From: CAYVWB01 sp964455395
Lineage (GTDB): Bacteria > Desulfobacterota > Desulfovibrionia > Desulfovibrionales > Desulfovibrionaceae
Assembly: GCA_964455395.1 (NCBI GenBank)
Contig: CAYVWB010000004.1
Location: 1 to 64,000 of the forward strand
Length of the DNA: 64,000 nucleotides
Direction: 5' to 3'
Below, piece by piece: positions 17,237 through 25,588 of the stretch (positions are counted from its first letter, which is position 1; the number at the start of each line of letters is the position of its first letter). The notes under the pieces are model-generated. The model saw only the letters and a list, made by a program, of their open reading frames with translations. It was not told the DNA's origin and ran no database searches. The translations under genes and the position numbers were made by a program.

Positions 17237-17265
17237 TTGCGAGCCGTCGCGTAACGTGCTATCGG
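17237..17265 (+). promoter_or_regulatory. Candidate promoter for the first cytochrome gene
   Basis: TTGCGA (17237-17242), a 17-base spacer and TATCGG (17260-17265), 54 bases before the ATG. The -10 is imperfect. It lies back to back with the promoter of the PFKFB-like gene. Confidence 0.35.
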
Positions 17266-17319
17266 CCGTATTGTTCGCTAATTCACAAAACCCGCCACAA
17301 GAGGAAGGAGCGAAGGTCC

Positions 17320-17718
17320 ATGAAGAAGTCCGTCTGTGTCGCAATCGTGAGCGCTCTCGCGGTGCTGGCTTTCGGTTTGCCCAGCCTGTTCGCCTTCGAT
17401 GTGCCCGACGTCATCACCTTGACGCCGCCTGAAGGGGAAGAGCCTCTGGAGAAGTTTGCTGCTGTGGAGTTCTCGCACAGCGCGCACGGTGACGTGAGCT
17501 GTCAGTCCTGCCACCACTTTTTCGAAGGCTGCGGCGAGATCATGGCGTGCCGTGAGTGCCATGTGAGCCGTGACAGCCGCCGGGATCCCGATTCCTTCTT
17601 CGCCGCCTGGCACTCCAAGAGCGAAATCAGCTGCGTGGGTTGCCACCGTGACTTGAAGGCCAAAGGCGAACCCACCGGCCCCATCGCCTGCATGAAAGTG
17701 TGCCACGAGCAAAAGTAA
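17320..17718 (+). CDS. Periplasmic c3-type tetrahaem cytochrome (copy 1, type A)
   Basis: 132 residues with a signal peptide (cleavage near Ala24) and an upstream GGAAGGAG site. Haem-binding motifs in order: CQSCHH, CRECH, CVGCH and the unusual CMKVCH, which is CX3CH rather than CX2CH or CX4CH. The FSHSAH pair, the second His of CQSCHH and the His of AAWH match the distal ligands of cytochrome c3. That supports a bis-His tetrahaem protein carrying periplasmic electrons, typically between hydrogenase or formate dehydrogenase and membrane complexes. It is first of four tandem paralogues and is most like copy 3. Confidence 0.88.
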   Translation: MKKSVCVAIVSALAVLAFGLPSLFAFDVPDVITLTPPEGEEPLEKFAAVEFSHSAHGDVSCQSCHHFFEGCGEIMACRECHVSRDSRRDPDSFFAAWHSKSEISCVGCHRDLKAKGEPTGPIACMKVCHEQK

Positions 17719-17742
17719 GCGCCCCCCTAGGAGAGAAACACC

Positions 17743-18135
17743 ATGCGCACGACGCTCTTTTTCGTCCTGGTCTTTGTTGTCGCTGTCAGCTTGCCCGGCT
17801 TGCATGCCGCGGAAGTCCCGTGTGAGGTGGAGATCGTCCCGCAGGAAGGCGAACCCCTCCCCCTCTACAGCAGCGTCATCTTTTCCCACGAAGTGCACGC
17901 GGACTACGCCTGCGACAGCTGCCACCACATGTTCGACGGCGCCGGCTCCATCGAGAGCTGCCAAAGCTGCCACTTCGATCGCGACCTCTCCAACCGTGCG
18001 GAGCCCACGTCCTACTACAAGGCGTGGCACTCCACATCCAAGATCAGCTGCATCGGCTGCCACCGCTCCTCGGCGTACAAGAAGGAACAAGGCGGCCCCG
18101 TGACGTGTCTCGATTCCGGGTGCCACCAACGCTAA
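17743..18135 (+). CDS. Periplasmic c3-type tetrahaem cytochrome (copy 2, type B)
   Basis: 130 residues, signal peptide ending near LHAAE, ribosome site GGAGAG. Haem motifs are CDSCHH, CQSCH, CIGCH and CLDSGCH; the last is the CX4CH form common in class III cytochromes. Distal ligand candidates are FSHEVH, the second His of CDSCHH and KAWH. The start of the mature protein (VPCEVEIVPQEGEPLP) differs from copies 1 and 3 but matches copy 4. It follows copy 1 by 24 bases, and a terminator follows it, so copies 1 and 2 form a unit. Confidence 0.9.
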   Translation: MRTTLFFVLVFVVAVSLPGLHAAEVPCEVEIVPQEGEPLPLYSSVIFSHEVHADYACDSCHHMFDGAGSIESCQSCHFDRDLSNRAEPTSYYKAWHSTSKISCIGCHRSSAYKKEQGGPVTCLDSGCHQR

Positions 18136-18183
18136 GCGCGCCTGAACGAGTCGTCGTCGCCTCAGGAAGACACTGCACGCCAG

Positions 18184-18215
18184 CGCCGGGAGCCGCCCAA
18201 GGCTTCCGGCGTTTT
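18184..18215 (+). terminator. Rho-independent terminator between cytochrome pairs
   Basis: 11-bp stem CGCCGGGAGCC / GGCTTCCGGCG with one G-T pair, a six-base loop and four T residues. It separates cytochrome genes 1-2 from 3-4. Confidence 0.8.
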
Positions 18216-18336
18216 CGCAGCACGACGCAGACGACGAACGCAGACGCACGCAGATCGGCATGACTCCCAACGCGGGGGACGACGCGTACGCCGCACGCAC
18301 CCCGGATTGCATACCATTCCAAGGAGGTTTCGAATC

Positions 18337-18732
18337 ATGTGGAAGTCGTTTACTGTGGCCGCCGTGTGCGCGCTCATCGTGTGCGCCGCAGGCCTGACGA
18401 ATCTGGCGGCCTTCCAGCTGCCGGATGTGGTGACCATTGTTCCGCCCCATGGCGAACCGCGGGAAAACTTCGAGGCCGTGGACTTCTCACACGCCGCCCA
18501 CGCAGACATCTCCTGCTACAGCTGCCACCACGCCTACGAAGGCTGCGGCGAGTTCAAGGACTGCGGCTCCTGCCACACGGACCGCCGCGCCAAGGAAGGC
18601 CCCACCTCCTTCTTCGCCGCGTGGCACTCCGATAGCGAATACAGCTGCCTGGGCTGCCACAAAGCCGCCAAGGAACAAGGCCAGGCCACCGGCCCCATGG
18701 GCTGCTTCAAGCAGTGCCACTCCGAACAATAA
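18337..18732 (+). CDS. Periplasmic c3-type tetrahaem cytochrome (copy 3, type A)
   Basis: 131 residues from the ATG at MWKSFTVAA, behind a near-perfect AAGGAGG site. Haem motifs: CYSCHH, CGSCH, CLGCH and CFKQCH. The last again has three residues between the cysteines, as in copy 1. FSHAAH, the second His of CYSCHH and FAAWH supply likely distal ligands. It shares the LPDVVTIVPP start of the mature chain with the PDVITLTPP of copy 1, so it looks like a duplicate of the type A gene. It is separated from copy 2 by a terminator and probably has its own promoter. Confidence 0.88.
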   Translation: MWKSFTVAAVCALIVCAAGLTNLAAFQLPDVVTIVPPHGEPRENFEAVDFSHAAHADISCYSCHHAYEGCGEFKDCGSCHTDRRAKEGPTSFFAAWHSDSEYSCLGCHKAAKEQGQATGPMGCFKQCHSEQ

Positions 18733-18752
18733 CCAGAAGGGAGAAAAAAGCC

Positions 18753-19193
18753 ATGCGTATGCGTTCCATCCTGATGGCCGCCCTCCTGTTGGCCGCCGTG
18801 TCCTTGCTGCTCGCGCCTGCCGCGCCCAAGGCCGCTTCCGCTGACGACGCGGCTGAAGCGCAAGCCGTCCCCTGCGAGATCGTCATCGCCCCGGACGACA
18901 ATCCGCTGCCAACTTTCCCTGAAGTCACCTTCTCACACACCGCCCACCAAGGCGTGAACTGCGCCGCCTGCCACCACATGATGGAAGCCGGCTCCGACAT
19001 CCAAGCCTGCCGCGACTGCCACTACGACCGCGATATCGAGTTCCGCAAGGAGCCCACCTCCTTCTACCGCGCGTGGCACTCCACCTCCACGTACTCCTGC
19101 ACCGGCTGCCACGCCAGCCGCGCTTACGCCAAGCTGGAGAACACCGGCCCCATCAAGTGCTTTGACAGCGGCTGCCACGCTCGCCAGAAGTAA
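18753..19193 (+). CDS. Periplasmic c3-type tetrahaem cytochrome (copy 4, type B)
   Basis: 146 residues from the ATG at MRMRSILMAALL, ribosome site AAGGGAG, with a longer signal region than the others. Haem motifs: CAACHH, CRDCH, CTGCH and CFDSGCH (CX4CH). The mature start VPCEIVIAPDDNPLP pairs it with copy 2. FSHTAH, the second His of CAACHH and RAWH are the predicted distal ligands. It follows copy 3 by 20 bases, repeating the A-B order of the first pair, and ends at a strong hairpin. Confidence 0.9.
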   Translation: MRMRSILMAALLLAAVSLLLAPAAPKAASADDAAEAQAVPCEIVIAPDDNPLPTFPEVTFSHTAHQGVNCAACHHMMEAGSDIQACRDCHYDRDIEFRKEPTSFYRAWHSTSTYSCTGCHASRAYAKLENTGPIKCFDSGCHARQK

Positions 19194-19246
19194 CCCACGG
19201 ACCAAATCGAAAGCCCGCTCGCCTTTGCTCTGCGGGTGATGTGACC

Positions 19247-19283
19247 AAAGGGGAGGATCCTGCGCGCAGGATGCTCCCCTTTA
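19247..19283 (+). terminator. Strong hairpin terminator after the cytochrome genes
   Basis: Long inverted repeat: AAAGGGGAG and CTCCCCTTT enclose a second stem ATCCTGC/GCAGGAT. It lies between convergent transcription units (cytochromes, and CLC-nitroreductase on the minus strand) and may serve both. Confidence 0.8.
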
Positions 19284-19384
19284 TTGCGTCCCGGGCCGCC
19301 GACTGCTCCCCGCTTCCGAAAGCGCCGACGCGCCAATCGTCCACTCCGATGACCGTCTCGCCTGCTGTTGACGCGCCGACGCGC

Positions 19385-20179
19385 TCACTCCAGCCAACGG
19401 CGCTGCGCTGCGTTGCGCGGCGGGAGCTTGGCGTAGTGGTGCTTGGGATGACCCAGCAACAGCGCCGCGTGCACGGTGTGTCGCTCCGGCATGGCGAGCC
19501 GCGCCGCCAGAGGCGCGTGGTTTTGGGCTGCGGCCATGAAATAGCCGGCCCAGCAGACGCCCAGGCCGTGCGCAGTGGCGAGAAGCTCCATGGTCGTCGC
19601 GGCGATGGCGCAGTCCACCGCGGGGCGCAGGGCGTCATCGGCAGCGTAGGCCACTGCCAGCGCCGGCGCATCGCGCATGATGCCGTCGCGGCCGGCTTCG
19701 AAGGCGTCCGCGATCTGGGTGAAACGATCGATGGCGCGGAACCAGTCGGCCACGTGGCCCCCCAGCGTCCGGATCGTCGCCGCGTCGTCGCACAGCAACC
19801 AGCGCACAGGCTGCCGGTTGCGGGCCGTGGGCGCCCAGCGGACCACGTCCACCAGGCGGTCAAGCAGTTCGCGGTCCACGCGTGCGGGTTTGAAGCAGCG
19901 GACGGAGCGACGATGCCGCACGAACTGCTCCAGTTGTTCGGGAGCTATCGCCAAAGCGACGTCGCGGGTCGGCAGCGTCTCCGGGTCCACGCCGCCCACA
20001 CTGATGGCGCCGAAGGGGCAGATGGCCATGCAGTGCCCGCAGTCGATGCAGAGCTGTTCAGCGCCTTTGACGAGCAGGGGACGCCCCTTCTCGCCCTCCT
20101 CGAATAGCGTGTAGGGACACGCCTCGATGCACAGTCGGTCACGGGCGCATTTGTCGTAGTCGATGGCGATGCTCGGCAT
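19385..20179 (-). CDS. Ferredoxin-nitroreductase fusion protein
   Basis: 264 residues from the ATG at MPSIAIDYDKC, ribosome site GGGGGAG. The N-terminal part holds two 4Fe-4S motifs, CARDRLCIEACP and CIDCGHCMAICP. The rest is a nitroreductase-type flavin domain beginning RRSVRCFKPARVDRELLDRLVD, with RWAPTARNRQP for FMN binding and GLGVCWAGYF. Such fusions are common in strict anaerobes and pass electrons from ferredoxin clusters to FMN, but their physiological substrates are mostly unknown. The gene follows the CLC gene by 44 bases on the same strand. Confidence 0.93.
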   Translation of the reverse strand: MPSIAIDYDKCARDRLCIEACPYTLFEEGEKGRPLLVKGAEQLCIDCGHCMAICPFGAISVGGVDPETLPTRDVALAIAPEQLEQFVRHRRSVRCFKPARVDRELLDRLVDVVRWAPTARNRQPVRWLLCDDAATIRTLGGHVADWFRAIDRFTQIADAFEAGRDGIMRDAPALAVAYAADDALRPAVDCAIAATTMELLATAHGLGVCWAGYFMAAAQNHAPLAARLAMPERHTVHAALLLGHPKHHYAKLPPRNAAQRRWLE

Positions 20180-20223
20180 GGCTCCCCCTGGGATGTCGCC
20201 TGCGTTCGACGCGCAGGGTCGGT

Positions 20224-22011
20224 TCACACTCCGCTCAGGGTCCGCGTCTTGTGCGTCTTGTCACGCAAGGCCATGAGCAGGGCGTCCTTCTTCAGCAGAC
20301 CGATGACGCGGCCCGGCCGGTCGCGGTCGATGACGGGCAGGCAGGAGACGGGGTGTTCCTCGAACAGGATGAGCGCTTCGTTGAGCGTGTCCGAGGAGAG
20401 CACGGTGTAGACCTTGCGCGTCATCATGTTCTTGACGGATTGAGAGGTGGGTCGCGTCAGGCAGTCCTTCAGGAAGGGCCGCAAATCGCTCATGGAGAGG
20501 ATGCCCACCAGCAAACCCTCGTCGTTGACGACGGGGAAATGCGGATACTTCGAGGTGACGGCCCGGTTCAGCACGGTCAGGAAGGTGTCGTCCTCATGGA
20601 AGGACTCGAACTTGGTCTGCATCACCTCGCGGACCTCCAGTTCGGCCAGGAAGTCGGGATCGAAGCCGCGGACGATGTTGACGCCTTGCCGCATGAGTTT
20701 CATCTCGTAGACGGAAAACCCGAAGAGCAGCCGCACGGTCAGCGCGCTGGTGATGCACGCGACCATGAGCGGCAGCACCACGCCGTAGCTCATGGTCAGT
20801 TCGAACGCAGTGAAGAGCGCCGTGATGGGCGCCAGGGTGGCGCCGGCGAGCATGGCCGCCATGCCAGCCAGGGCGTAGCTCTGCGGCAACAGCGTGAGTG
20901 AGGGATCCAGCGCGTTTACCCCCAGACACACCGCCGTGCCCAACGCCGCGCCCACGAAGAGCGAGGGCGCCATGACCCCGCCGCTCATCCCCGACCCGAT
21001 ACACACGGCTGTGGCCAGCACCTTGAGCAGCAACAACATCACAGCTGCGCCGACAAGGAGGTCCCCCGCCAAGGCGAGGTTCACCGTCTCGTAGCCGACG
21101 CCCATCACCTCCGGCGCCGCCAGGGCGATGCACCCCATCAACAGACCGCCCAGGCCGGGCTTCAGCCAGTCCGGCATGCGGAGGTTGGCGAAGAACAGGT
21201 CCATTCGAAAGATGAGGCGGATGAACGCGATGGCCGTCAACCCCGCCAGCAAGCCCAGCCCCGCATAGAGCAGCAGCTCCCAGGAGTGGCCCATGCCCGT
21301 GGTGGCGGCCAGTTCGAACGCTGCGAAATGTCCCCAGAAATAACGTGAAAGCGTGGAGGCCGTGACGGACGACACGATGATGTGCGCCATGTAGCCCACC
21401 TCCACCTCCAGCAGGATGACCTCCATGGCGAACAGCGCGCCCGTGAGCGGCGCATTGAACGTCGCCGAAATGCCCGCCGCCGCGCCACAAGCCAGCAGCA
21501 CGTTCATCATTTCCGGCGGCGCCTTGAACAGTCGCCCCACCGTGGAGCCGATGGAAGCGCCGATCTGCACGATGGGCCCCTCGCGTCCCACGGAGGCCCC
21601 GGCGCCCAGCAAAAGACTCGTCACCAGCGCCTTCACCCCGGCCACTCGCCGCCGCATTTTGCCTTTGCGCTCCGCCAAGGCGCGAATCACCTCGGGCACG
21701 CCCGGCCCTCGGGCTTCCGGCGCCACAAAGCTGATTACCGGCCCCACGATAAGACCCGCCACAGTGGGCGCGCCCACCACCAGCCACCATGGCGCTGCGC
21801 GCACCTGCTCCAGAAACTCCCCGCTACTCCAGAAAAGCTCCTGGAAGATGAGCACCAGTTCCCTGAAGATGAACGCACCACCGGCGCCCAGCACGCCCAC
21901 CAGCAGGGAAAGCAGCAACAGGCCCATGTACCGCAAACGCGCCTGACGCCACTTGTGCGGCGCCCCGGCCTTCGCCAGGGTGACGATGCGGCGGCTCATG
22001 CCACGGATCAT
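20224..22011 (-). CDS. CLC-family chloride channel/antiporter with C-terminal CBS pair
   Basis: 595 residues. About ten membrane helices contain the CLC signatures GPGVPEV, GREGPIVQIG (with the gating Glu) and GGVMAPSLFVGAALG. Two CBS domains (about 465-590) follow and probably bind an adenine nucleotide to regulate transport. The protein moves chloride, or exchanges it for protons, at the inner membrane. The start MIRGMSRR was preferred because a G-rich site lies nine bases upstream; MSRRIV four codons later is the alternative. It is the first gene of a pair with the nitroreductase fusion, without an obvious functional link. Confidence 0.94.
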   Translation of the reverse strand: MIRGMSRRIVTLAKAGAPHKWRQARLRYMGLLLLSLLVGVLGAGGAFIFRELVLIFQELFWSSGEFLEQVRAAPWWLVVGAPTVAGLIVGPVISFVAPEARGPGVPEVIRALAERKGKMRRRVAGVKALVTSLLLGAGASVGREGPIVQIGASIGSTVGRLFKAPPEMMNVLLACGAAAGISATFNAPLTGALFAMEVILLEVEVGYMAHIIVSSVTASTLSRYFWGHFAAFELAATTGMGHSWELLLYAGLGLLAGLTAIAFIRLIFRMDLFFANLRMPDWLKPGLGGLLMGCIALAAPEVMGVGYETVNLALAGDLLVGAAVMLLLLKVLATAVCIGSGMSGGVMAPSLFVGAALGTAVCLGVNALDPSLTLLPQSYALAGMAAMLAGATLAPITALFTAFELTMSYGVVLPLMVACITSALTVRLLFGFSVYEMKLMRQGVNIVRGFDPDFLAELEVREVMQTKFESFHEDDTFLTVLNRAVTSKYPHFPVVNDEGLLVGILSMSDLRPFLKDCLTRPTSQSVKNMMTRKVYTVLSSDTLNEALILFEEHPVSCLPVIDRDRPGRVIGLLKKDALLMALRDKTHKTRTLSGV

Positions 22012-22116
22012 GCGCGACAGCCCCCGAGGACAACGCGCAGTTCCGCATGGCGGACGCGATGGAGTGCGGAACAGGACGACATGACTCCATCCTACCACGA
22101 GACGACGCCATGACGC

Positions 22117-22159
22117 AAAACAAAGCGGCGCAAGGCGTTTGCTCCACGCCTGCGCCGCT
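22117..22159 (-). terminator. Rho-independent terminator after the nickel-uptake genes
   Basis: On the minus strand a near-perfect 14-bp stem (AGCGGCGCAGGCGT / ACGCCTTGCGCCGCT, one bulge) with a seven-base loop is followed by TTTGTTTT. It lies 48 bases after the stop of the DUF4198 gene. Confidence 0.85.
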
Positions 22160-22206
22160 GCTCGGCTGTCGTCCGCGGGGATACGCCCACGGACGCGCCC
22201 CCCTGG

Positions 22207-23001
22207 CTATTCGTAGGAATGCATGTAGATCCAGAAGACGCCGCCCAACTCCACTGCCTTGTCCGCGCCGTCCGGGTCGGGCAAGGTGTAGTCCGCCTCC
22301 GTCAGAAAGGCGAAGCCCCACCATCCGGGACGCGGACAGGCGAATTGGAAGACGCCGTTTTCGTCCGCCACCACCACCTGGGTCTCATGGTACTGCGTGG
22401 GGATGGGCAAGCCCGCCTGGTTGAATGGCTCCACCTCCACCACAGCGTGGGGGACGGGCTCGCCGTCGCGCAGAGCCTTGCCCACGAAGACGTTCCCCGC
22501 AAAGTTGCCGAAAGGCCGCAGCATGGGGACGATCTCCACCGGCGCGCCCAGGGGCGCCTCCCACCCCTCCTCCGCGCCGAATGCCGGGACCACGGTCTTG
22601 GTGTAGTGGATGATGTGTGCGTCCTCCGCGGGCTCCCAGTAGGGCTCCGGCTCCACGTAAAGGGTGTACAGGCCCGGGCGCCCGGCCTCCAGCGTGGTGG
22701 TCCAGGCGGCGTGTCCCATCACCTCGGTCTCGCCGAGGGCGAGGTCCGTGCGTTCGCCGTTCACTGCGACGATGGCTTGCTTGGGCTTGACCATGTCCAT
22801 GCCTTCCCCGGCGTTGGGGTGGGAAAAGGAAATGGCGACAGCCGTGGACCGGACCTCGTCGGTGAGGACCGGCCGTTCGGGGATGACCATGCCGAAGTGC
22901 GCCGCTGCGGGCGTCGTGTTGATGCCGAAGCCGACGAGCATGCACAGCACGGCGCTGCAGACGTAAACCGCGCCCTGACGAAAATGACCGATACGCATCA
23001 T
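22207..23001 (-). CDS. DUF4198 periplasmic protein, NikK-like nickel-uptake component
   Basis: 264 residues, start at the first of two adjacent ATG codons behind AAAGGGG. Signal peptide ends at PAAAHFG, giving a mature N-terminal His typical of this family. The body is rich in beta strands, with His residues that may bind metal (ISFSHPNAGEG, DAHIIHYTK). DUF4198 proteins accompany nickel and cobalt ECF-type importers and are thought to capture or deliver the metal outside the membrane. The nikL- and nikM-like genes lie directly upstream in the same transcription unit. A terminator follows. Confidence 0.8.
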   Translation of the reverse strand: MMRIGHFRQGAVYVCSAVLCMLVGFGINTTPAAAHFGMVIPERPVLTDEVRSTAVAISFSHPNAGEGMDMVKPKQAIVAVNGERTDLALGETEVMGHAAWTTTLEAGRPGLYTLYVEPEPYWEPAEDAHIIHYTKTVVPAFGAEEGWEAPLGAPVEIVPMLRPFGNFAGNVFVGKALRDGEPVPHAVVEVEPFNQAGLPIPTQYHETQVVVADENGVFQFACPRPGWWGFAFLTEADYTLPDPDGADKAVELGGVFWIYMHSYE

Positions 23002-23069
23002 GTGTACCCCTTTCGTGATGTGTTTTGACATATGAACGGAAAAATCGTGCTACCCAGCCTCAAAAAAAA

Positions 23070-23711
23070 TCAGCGCCGCCGGCGGCTTTGCACATACGCC
23101 GCGAGTCCCGCCAGACCCAACAGGTAGCCCACGCCGCCCAGCACGTCCCGCAGGCCGGGCCCCTGGCTTTCCTTGAGCGACGCCACCTCCCGCGTGAGCG
23201 CCGACAGACGCTGCGTCAAATGGGGCTCCAACTCCGCCGCCACGGCGGTGGCCACCGCTTCCGCCAAAGCCGCCTGAGCGGCGGCGTCTTGTGTGACCAC
23301 CCCCGCGGCAGAGGGCGCGTTTCTGGCCGCCGCTGGGGGTGCGGACGTCTCGTCAGGGCCCGTGGGGGCGGCGGCGTATTCCGCAGCGCGCACCGTCCAC
23401 GCGCCCAGGTGGCCTTGGCCGGCCGCCACCTCGATGCGCATATCCACAGGATTCTCTTGCAGATTCATGGGTATGGCGAAACGGAAGGCGCCGGCGGCGT
23501 CGGTGACGCCTGTCAGGAACGGATCGGCGGCGTCGGCGCCATAGACCGCCACCGCGCCGCCTTTGACAGGGTTCCCCCGGTTGAATTCGCTTTCCACCCG
23601 CACGGCGTCGCCCTCCACCCACGCGAAGACGTTGACGCGATGGGCCGCGGCGAAATCCGCCGTCAGCAGGAGCGCCGCCACAACCGCGCCGAGCCAGAGG
23701 ACCCGGGTCAC
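23070..23711 (-). CDS. nikL: NikL-like membrane-anchored nickel transport protein
   Basis: 213 residues from a GTG that overlaps the nikM stop (GTGA). The signal segment ends in FAAAHRVNVFAW, so the mature protein should start with His. A carboxypeptidase-like beta domain follows (AVAVYGADAADPFLTGVTDAAGAFRF), then an Ala/Pro-rich stretch and a coiled segment. The C-terminal membrane helix lies before QSRRRR. This matches NikL, an accessory of NikM(N)-type nickel importers that presents an extracytoplasmic domain. Overlap with nikM indicates translational coupling. Confidence 0.82.
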   Translation of the reverse strand: MTRVLWLGAVVAALLLTADFAAAHRVNVFAWVEGDAVRVESEFNRGNPVKGGAVAVYGADAADPFLTGVTDAAGAFRFAIPMNLQENPVDMRIEVAAGQGHLGAWTVRAAEYAAAPTGPDETSAPPAAARNAPSAAGVVTQDAAAQAALAEAVATAVAAELEPHLTQRLSALTREVASLKESQGPGLRDVLGGVGYLLGLAGLAAYVQSRRRR

Positions 23712-24346
23712 GGACAAGGCCTCGCCGAGCGCACGCAGACCCCCGTCAGCATGTCCGGCTGAACCTTGGCCAGGAAGGCCACCACGAAGACGGTGGCCGC
23801 GCCCTCGATGAGCATGACCGGCGCGTGCGCAGCCAGCAACGCCCCAGCCGCTGCGAGGAAGCCTTCGTCTGTCATCGTCAGGGACGCCGCCACCAGCAGC
23901 CCGGAGAGCAGCACAGGCAGGGCTCCCGCCAGGAAGATCCCGAGGAGCCGCGCCCCTTGGGGACGCGCCGCCCCCTGCGGCATGGCGCGACGGAAGAGCG
24001 TCCCGCAGAGCACGGCCGGCGCGGCGAGATTGAAAGTGGTCACGCCAAGGGTGGTGAGGCCGCCGAACTGAAAGAAGACGGCTTGCAGCGCCAGCCCGAT
24101 GAAGATGGCCGGGAACGCCGCCCAGCCGAGCATGACGCCCAGCAGTCCTGAAAGCACAAGATGGACGGATGCCGGCCCCACGGGGAAGTGGATGAGGCTC
24201 GCCACGAAAAAGGCTGCAGCGAAGAGCGCCACGGTCATGACACGGTCGAGATCCATCCGCTTCAGCCCGATGGTGACGCCAGCCGCGGTCAGGGCCCAGC
24301 CCAGCCCCAACACCGGACCGGAGAGCACGCCCTCGGAGATGTGCAT
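23708..24346 (-). CDS. nikM: NikM/CbiM-type substrate-capture component of a nickel/cobalt importer
   Basis: 212 residues from the ATG at MHISEGVLSGP, ribosome site AAAGGA. The N-terminal Met-His motif binds the metal in CbiM/NikM proteins, and further hallmarks are HFPVGPASVHLVLSGLLGVMLG and FFQFGGLTTLGVTTFNLAAPA. Six or so membrane helices are visible. It is the S component of an ECF-type transporter. The energising membrane protein (NikQ) and ATPase (NikO) are not in this window, so they must be encoded elsewhere. It is first of three genes in the nickel unit. Confidence 0.92.
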   Translation of the reverse strand: MHISEGVLSGPVLGLGWALTAAGVTIGLKRMDLDRVMTVALFAAAFFVASLIHFPVGPASVHLVLSGLLGVMLGWAAFPAIFIGLALQAVFFQFGGLTTLGVTTFNLAAPAVLCGTLFRRAMPQGAARPQGARLLGIFLAGALPVLLSGLLVAASLTMTDEGFLAAAGALLAAHAPVMLIEGAATVFVVAFLAKVQPDMLTGVCVRSARPCP

Positions 24347-24361
24347 GGTTCGTCCTTTCGC

Positions 24362-24415
24362 AAAGTGTTCGCACAACGTATGCAGCACCATAAAAAAAGT
24401 GTTACGTCTTGGCAA
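24362..24415 (-). promoter_or_regulatory. Candidate promoter and direct-repeat operator of the nikM operon
   Basis: Minus strand: TTGCCA (24415-24410), a 17-base spacer, TATGGT (24392-24387). AACACTTT occurs twice, inside the spacer (24403-24396) and downstream of the -10 (24369-24362), 34 bases apart. That placement suits a metal-responsive repressor such as NikR, but I do not see the classical inverted NikR operator. Confidence 0.4.
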
Positions 24416-24832
24416 CCCCCAATCCTCCGGGACCGAGTCCTGCTTGCGCTCGCGGACGCCTCGACATCTGATTGCGACGCCATTCCATTCAGCAACCGTC
24501 CGGAGCGCTTTCCGGCTGCGACCGCCCCCGCCCCCCTGAAAGCCGCCGTGGTGACAACTTGCATGCGGGAAAGCCCTTTCGTCTGCGGGTTGCTTGACCA
24601 CACCGCACGGACGTACACCGCCGCCGCGTGGTCCACAGCCCGAAGCGCTGCACCCAGCCTTTGCGCCGGGTGGAAGACCGTTTCGTTCGGGTGTGGTGGG
24701 ACGAGGCGCTGGTCCTGCCCGCCAAGAGCCTGCGTCGGCGCCTCGCCCGCGTGTCATGGGGCTGGTCGAAAGGGTCGGGATTCTGCTATGGTGATGGCGA
24801 TCCCCCCCTCCATCAACAAGGAGGCCGCCGCC

Positions 24833-25588
24833 ATGCCCCACGCTTACACGTCCATCAGCGACCACACCGACGCCCCCGTCACGCATGCGTTTTCCCGCCC
24901 CCTGCCCCCGTCGCGCCGGCTGCGTCTTTCCGCGACGTTCCCGCTGCTCGTCGTCCTGGCGCTCTGCGTGGCGTTGGCCGGCGCCGGCGGCTGTCGCACG
25001 GTGTATTACGTGCAGACTCCCCCGCCCGTTTATGAATCTTTCGTCTTCCCCAACGGAATGGTCCTCTCCGCGGGGACCCTGGATCGCGCCGGCGCGCTGG
25101 CGCGCATCGCCGTGGAGGCCAGCGAGGCGTATTACGGCGGCGCGACGCCGTCTTCGGCGGCAGTGGCGCCGGACCTGGACCGCCAGACGGCGGAATTGGC
25201 CATGGACATGTTCTACGACCTTTCCTATGCGCAGGGCATGGGCGACGTGACGGTGCTTTTCCCCATCGGCAAGGCGACGCTGCAGCCGGAAGCGCGTCAG
25301 AAGCTGCGGGCGTTCCTGAGCACGGTGGAAGGCATCGGGTATGGTCGGCCCATCCATCTGCTGGTCATCGGCAGCGCTTCGGCCATCGGGCCGCGTGGGA
25401 TCAACCTGGACCTCTCGCGGCGTCGCGTCATGGCAGTGGAGCCGCTTATCCGGCAGTCGTTGGCCGGGCAGCGTCATTTCGTCCACCCCATCACGAACCT
25501 GGGCGAGACCTACAGCCCCCGCAATGTGCCTTACGCTGTGCACAAGCAGTATCAATACGCGCAGGTCATCGCCGCCATGGGTCCGTAA
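24833..25588 (+). CDS. OmpA-like domain lipoprotein
   Basis: 251 residues from an ATG behind AAGGAGG. A roughly 40-residue polar leader precedes one hydrophobic segment ending in LAGAGGC, a plausible though imperfect lipobox. The C-terminal domain has VTVLFPIGKATLQPEARQKL, then LLVIGSASAIGPRGINLDLSRRR, resembling the OmpA/Pal peptidoglycan-binding fold. The region between (TAELAMDMFYDLSYAQGM) is not recognised. It probably sits in the outer membrane facing the wall. The long N-terminal extension is odd for a lipoprotein; no internal ATG in a better place is seen. Confidence 0.72.
   Translation: MPHAYTSISDHTDAPVTHAFSRPLPPSRRLRLSATFPLLVVLALCVALAGAGGCRTVYYVQTPPPVYESFVFPNGMVLSAGTLDRAGALARIAVEASEAYYGGATPSSAAVAPDLDRQTAELAMDMFYDLSYAQGMGDVTVLFPIGKATLQPEARQKLRAFLSTVEGIGYGRPIHLLVIGSASAIGPRGINLDLSRRRVMAVEPLIRQSLAGQRHFVHPITNLGETYSPRNVPYAVHKQYQYAQVIAAMGP

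Noticed and set aside
18136..18336. A further small gene between cytochromes 2 and 3
   Set aside because: Frames lack ribosome sites and the stretch contains a terminator; it looks like a terminator-promoter boundary.
23712..24374. Extended N-terminus for the NikL-like gene reaching back over nikM
   Set aside because: The extra residues are read from the nikM coding region in another frame and lack a signal peptide; the GTG overlapping the nikM stop gives a proper signal segment.
24362..24415. Classical inverted NikR operator upstream of nikM
   Set aside because: Only one good half (GTGTTAC) is present and no inverted partner lies at the required distance; reported instead as direct repeats.
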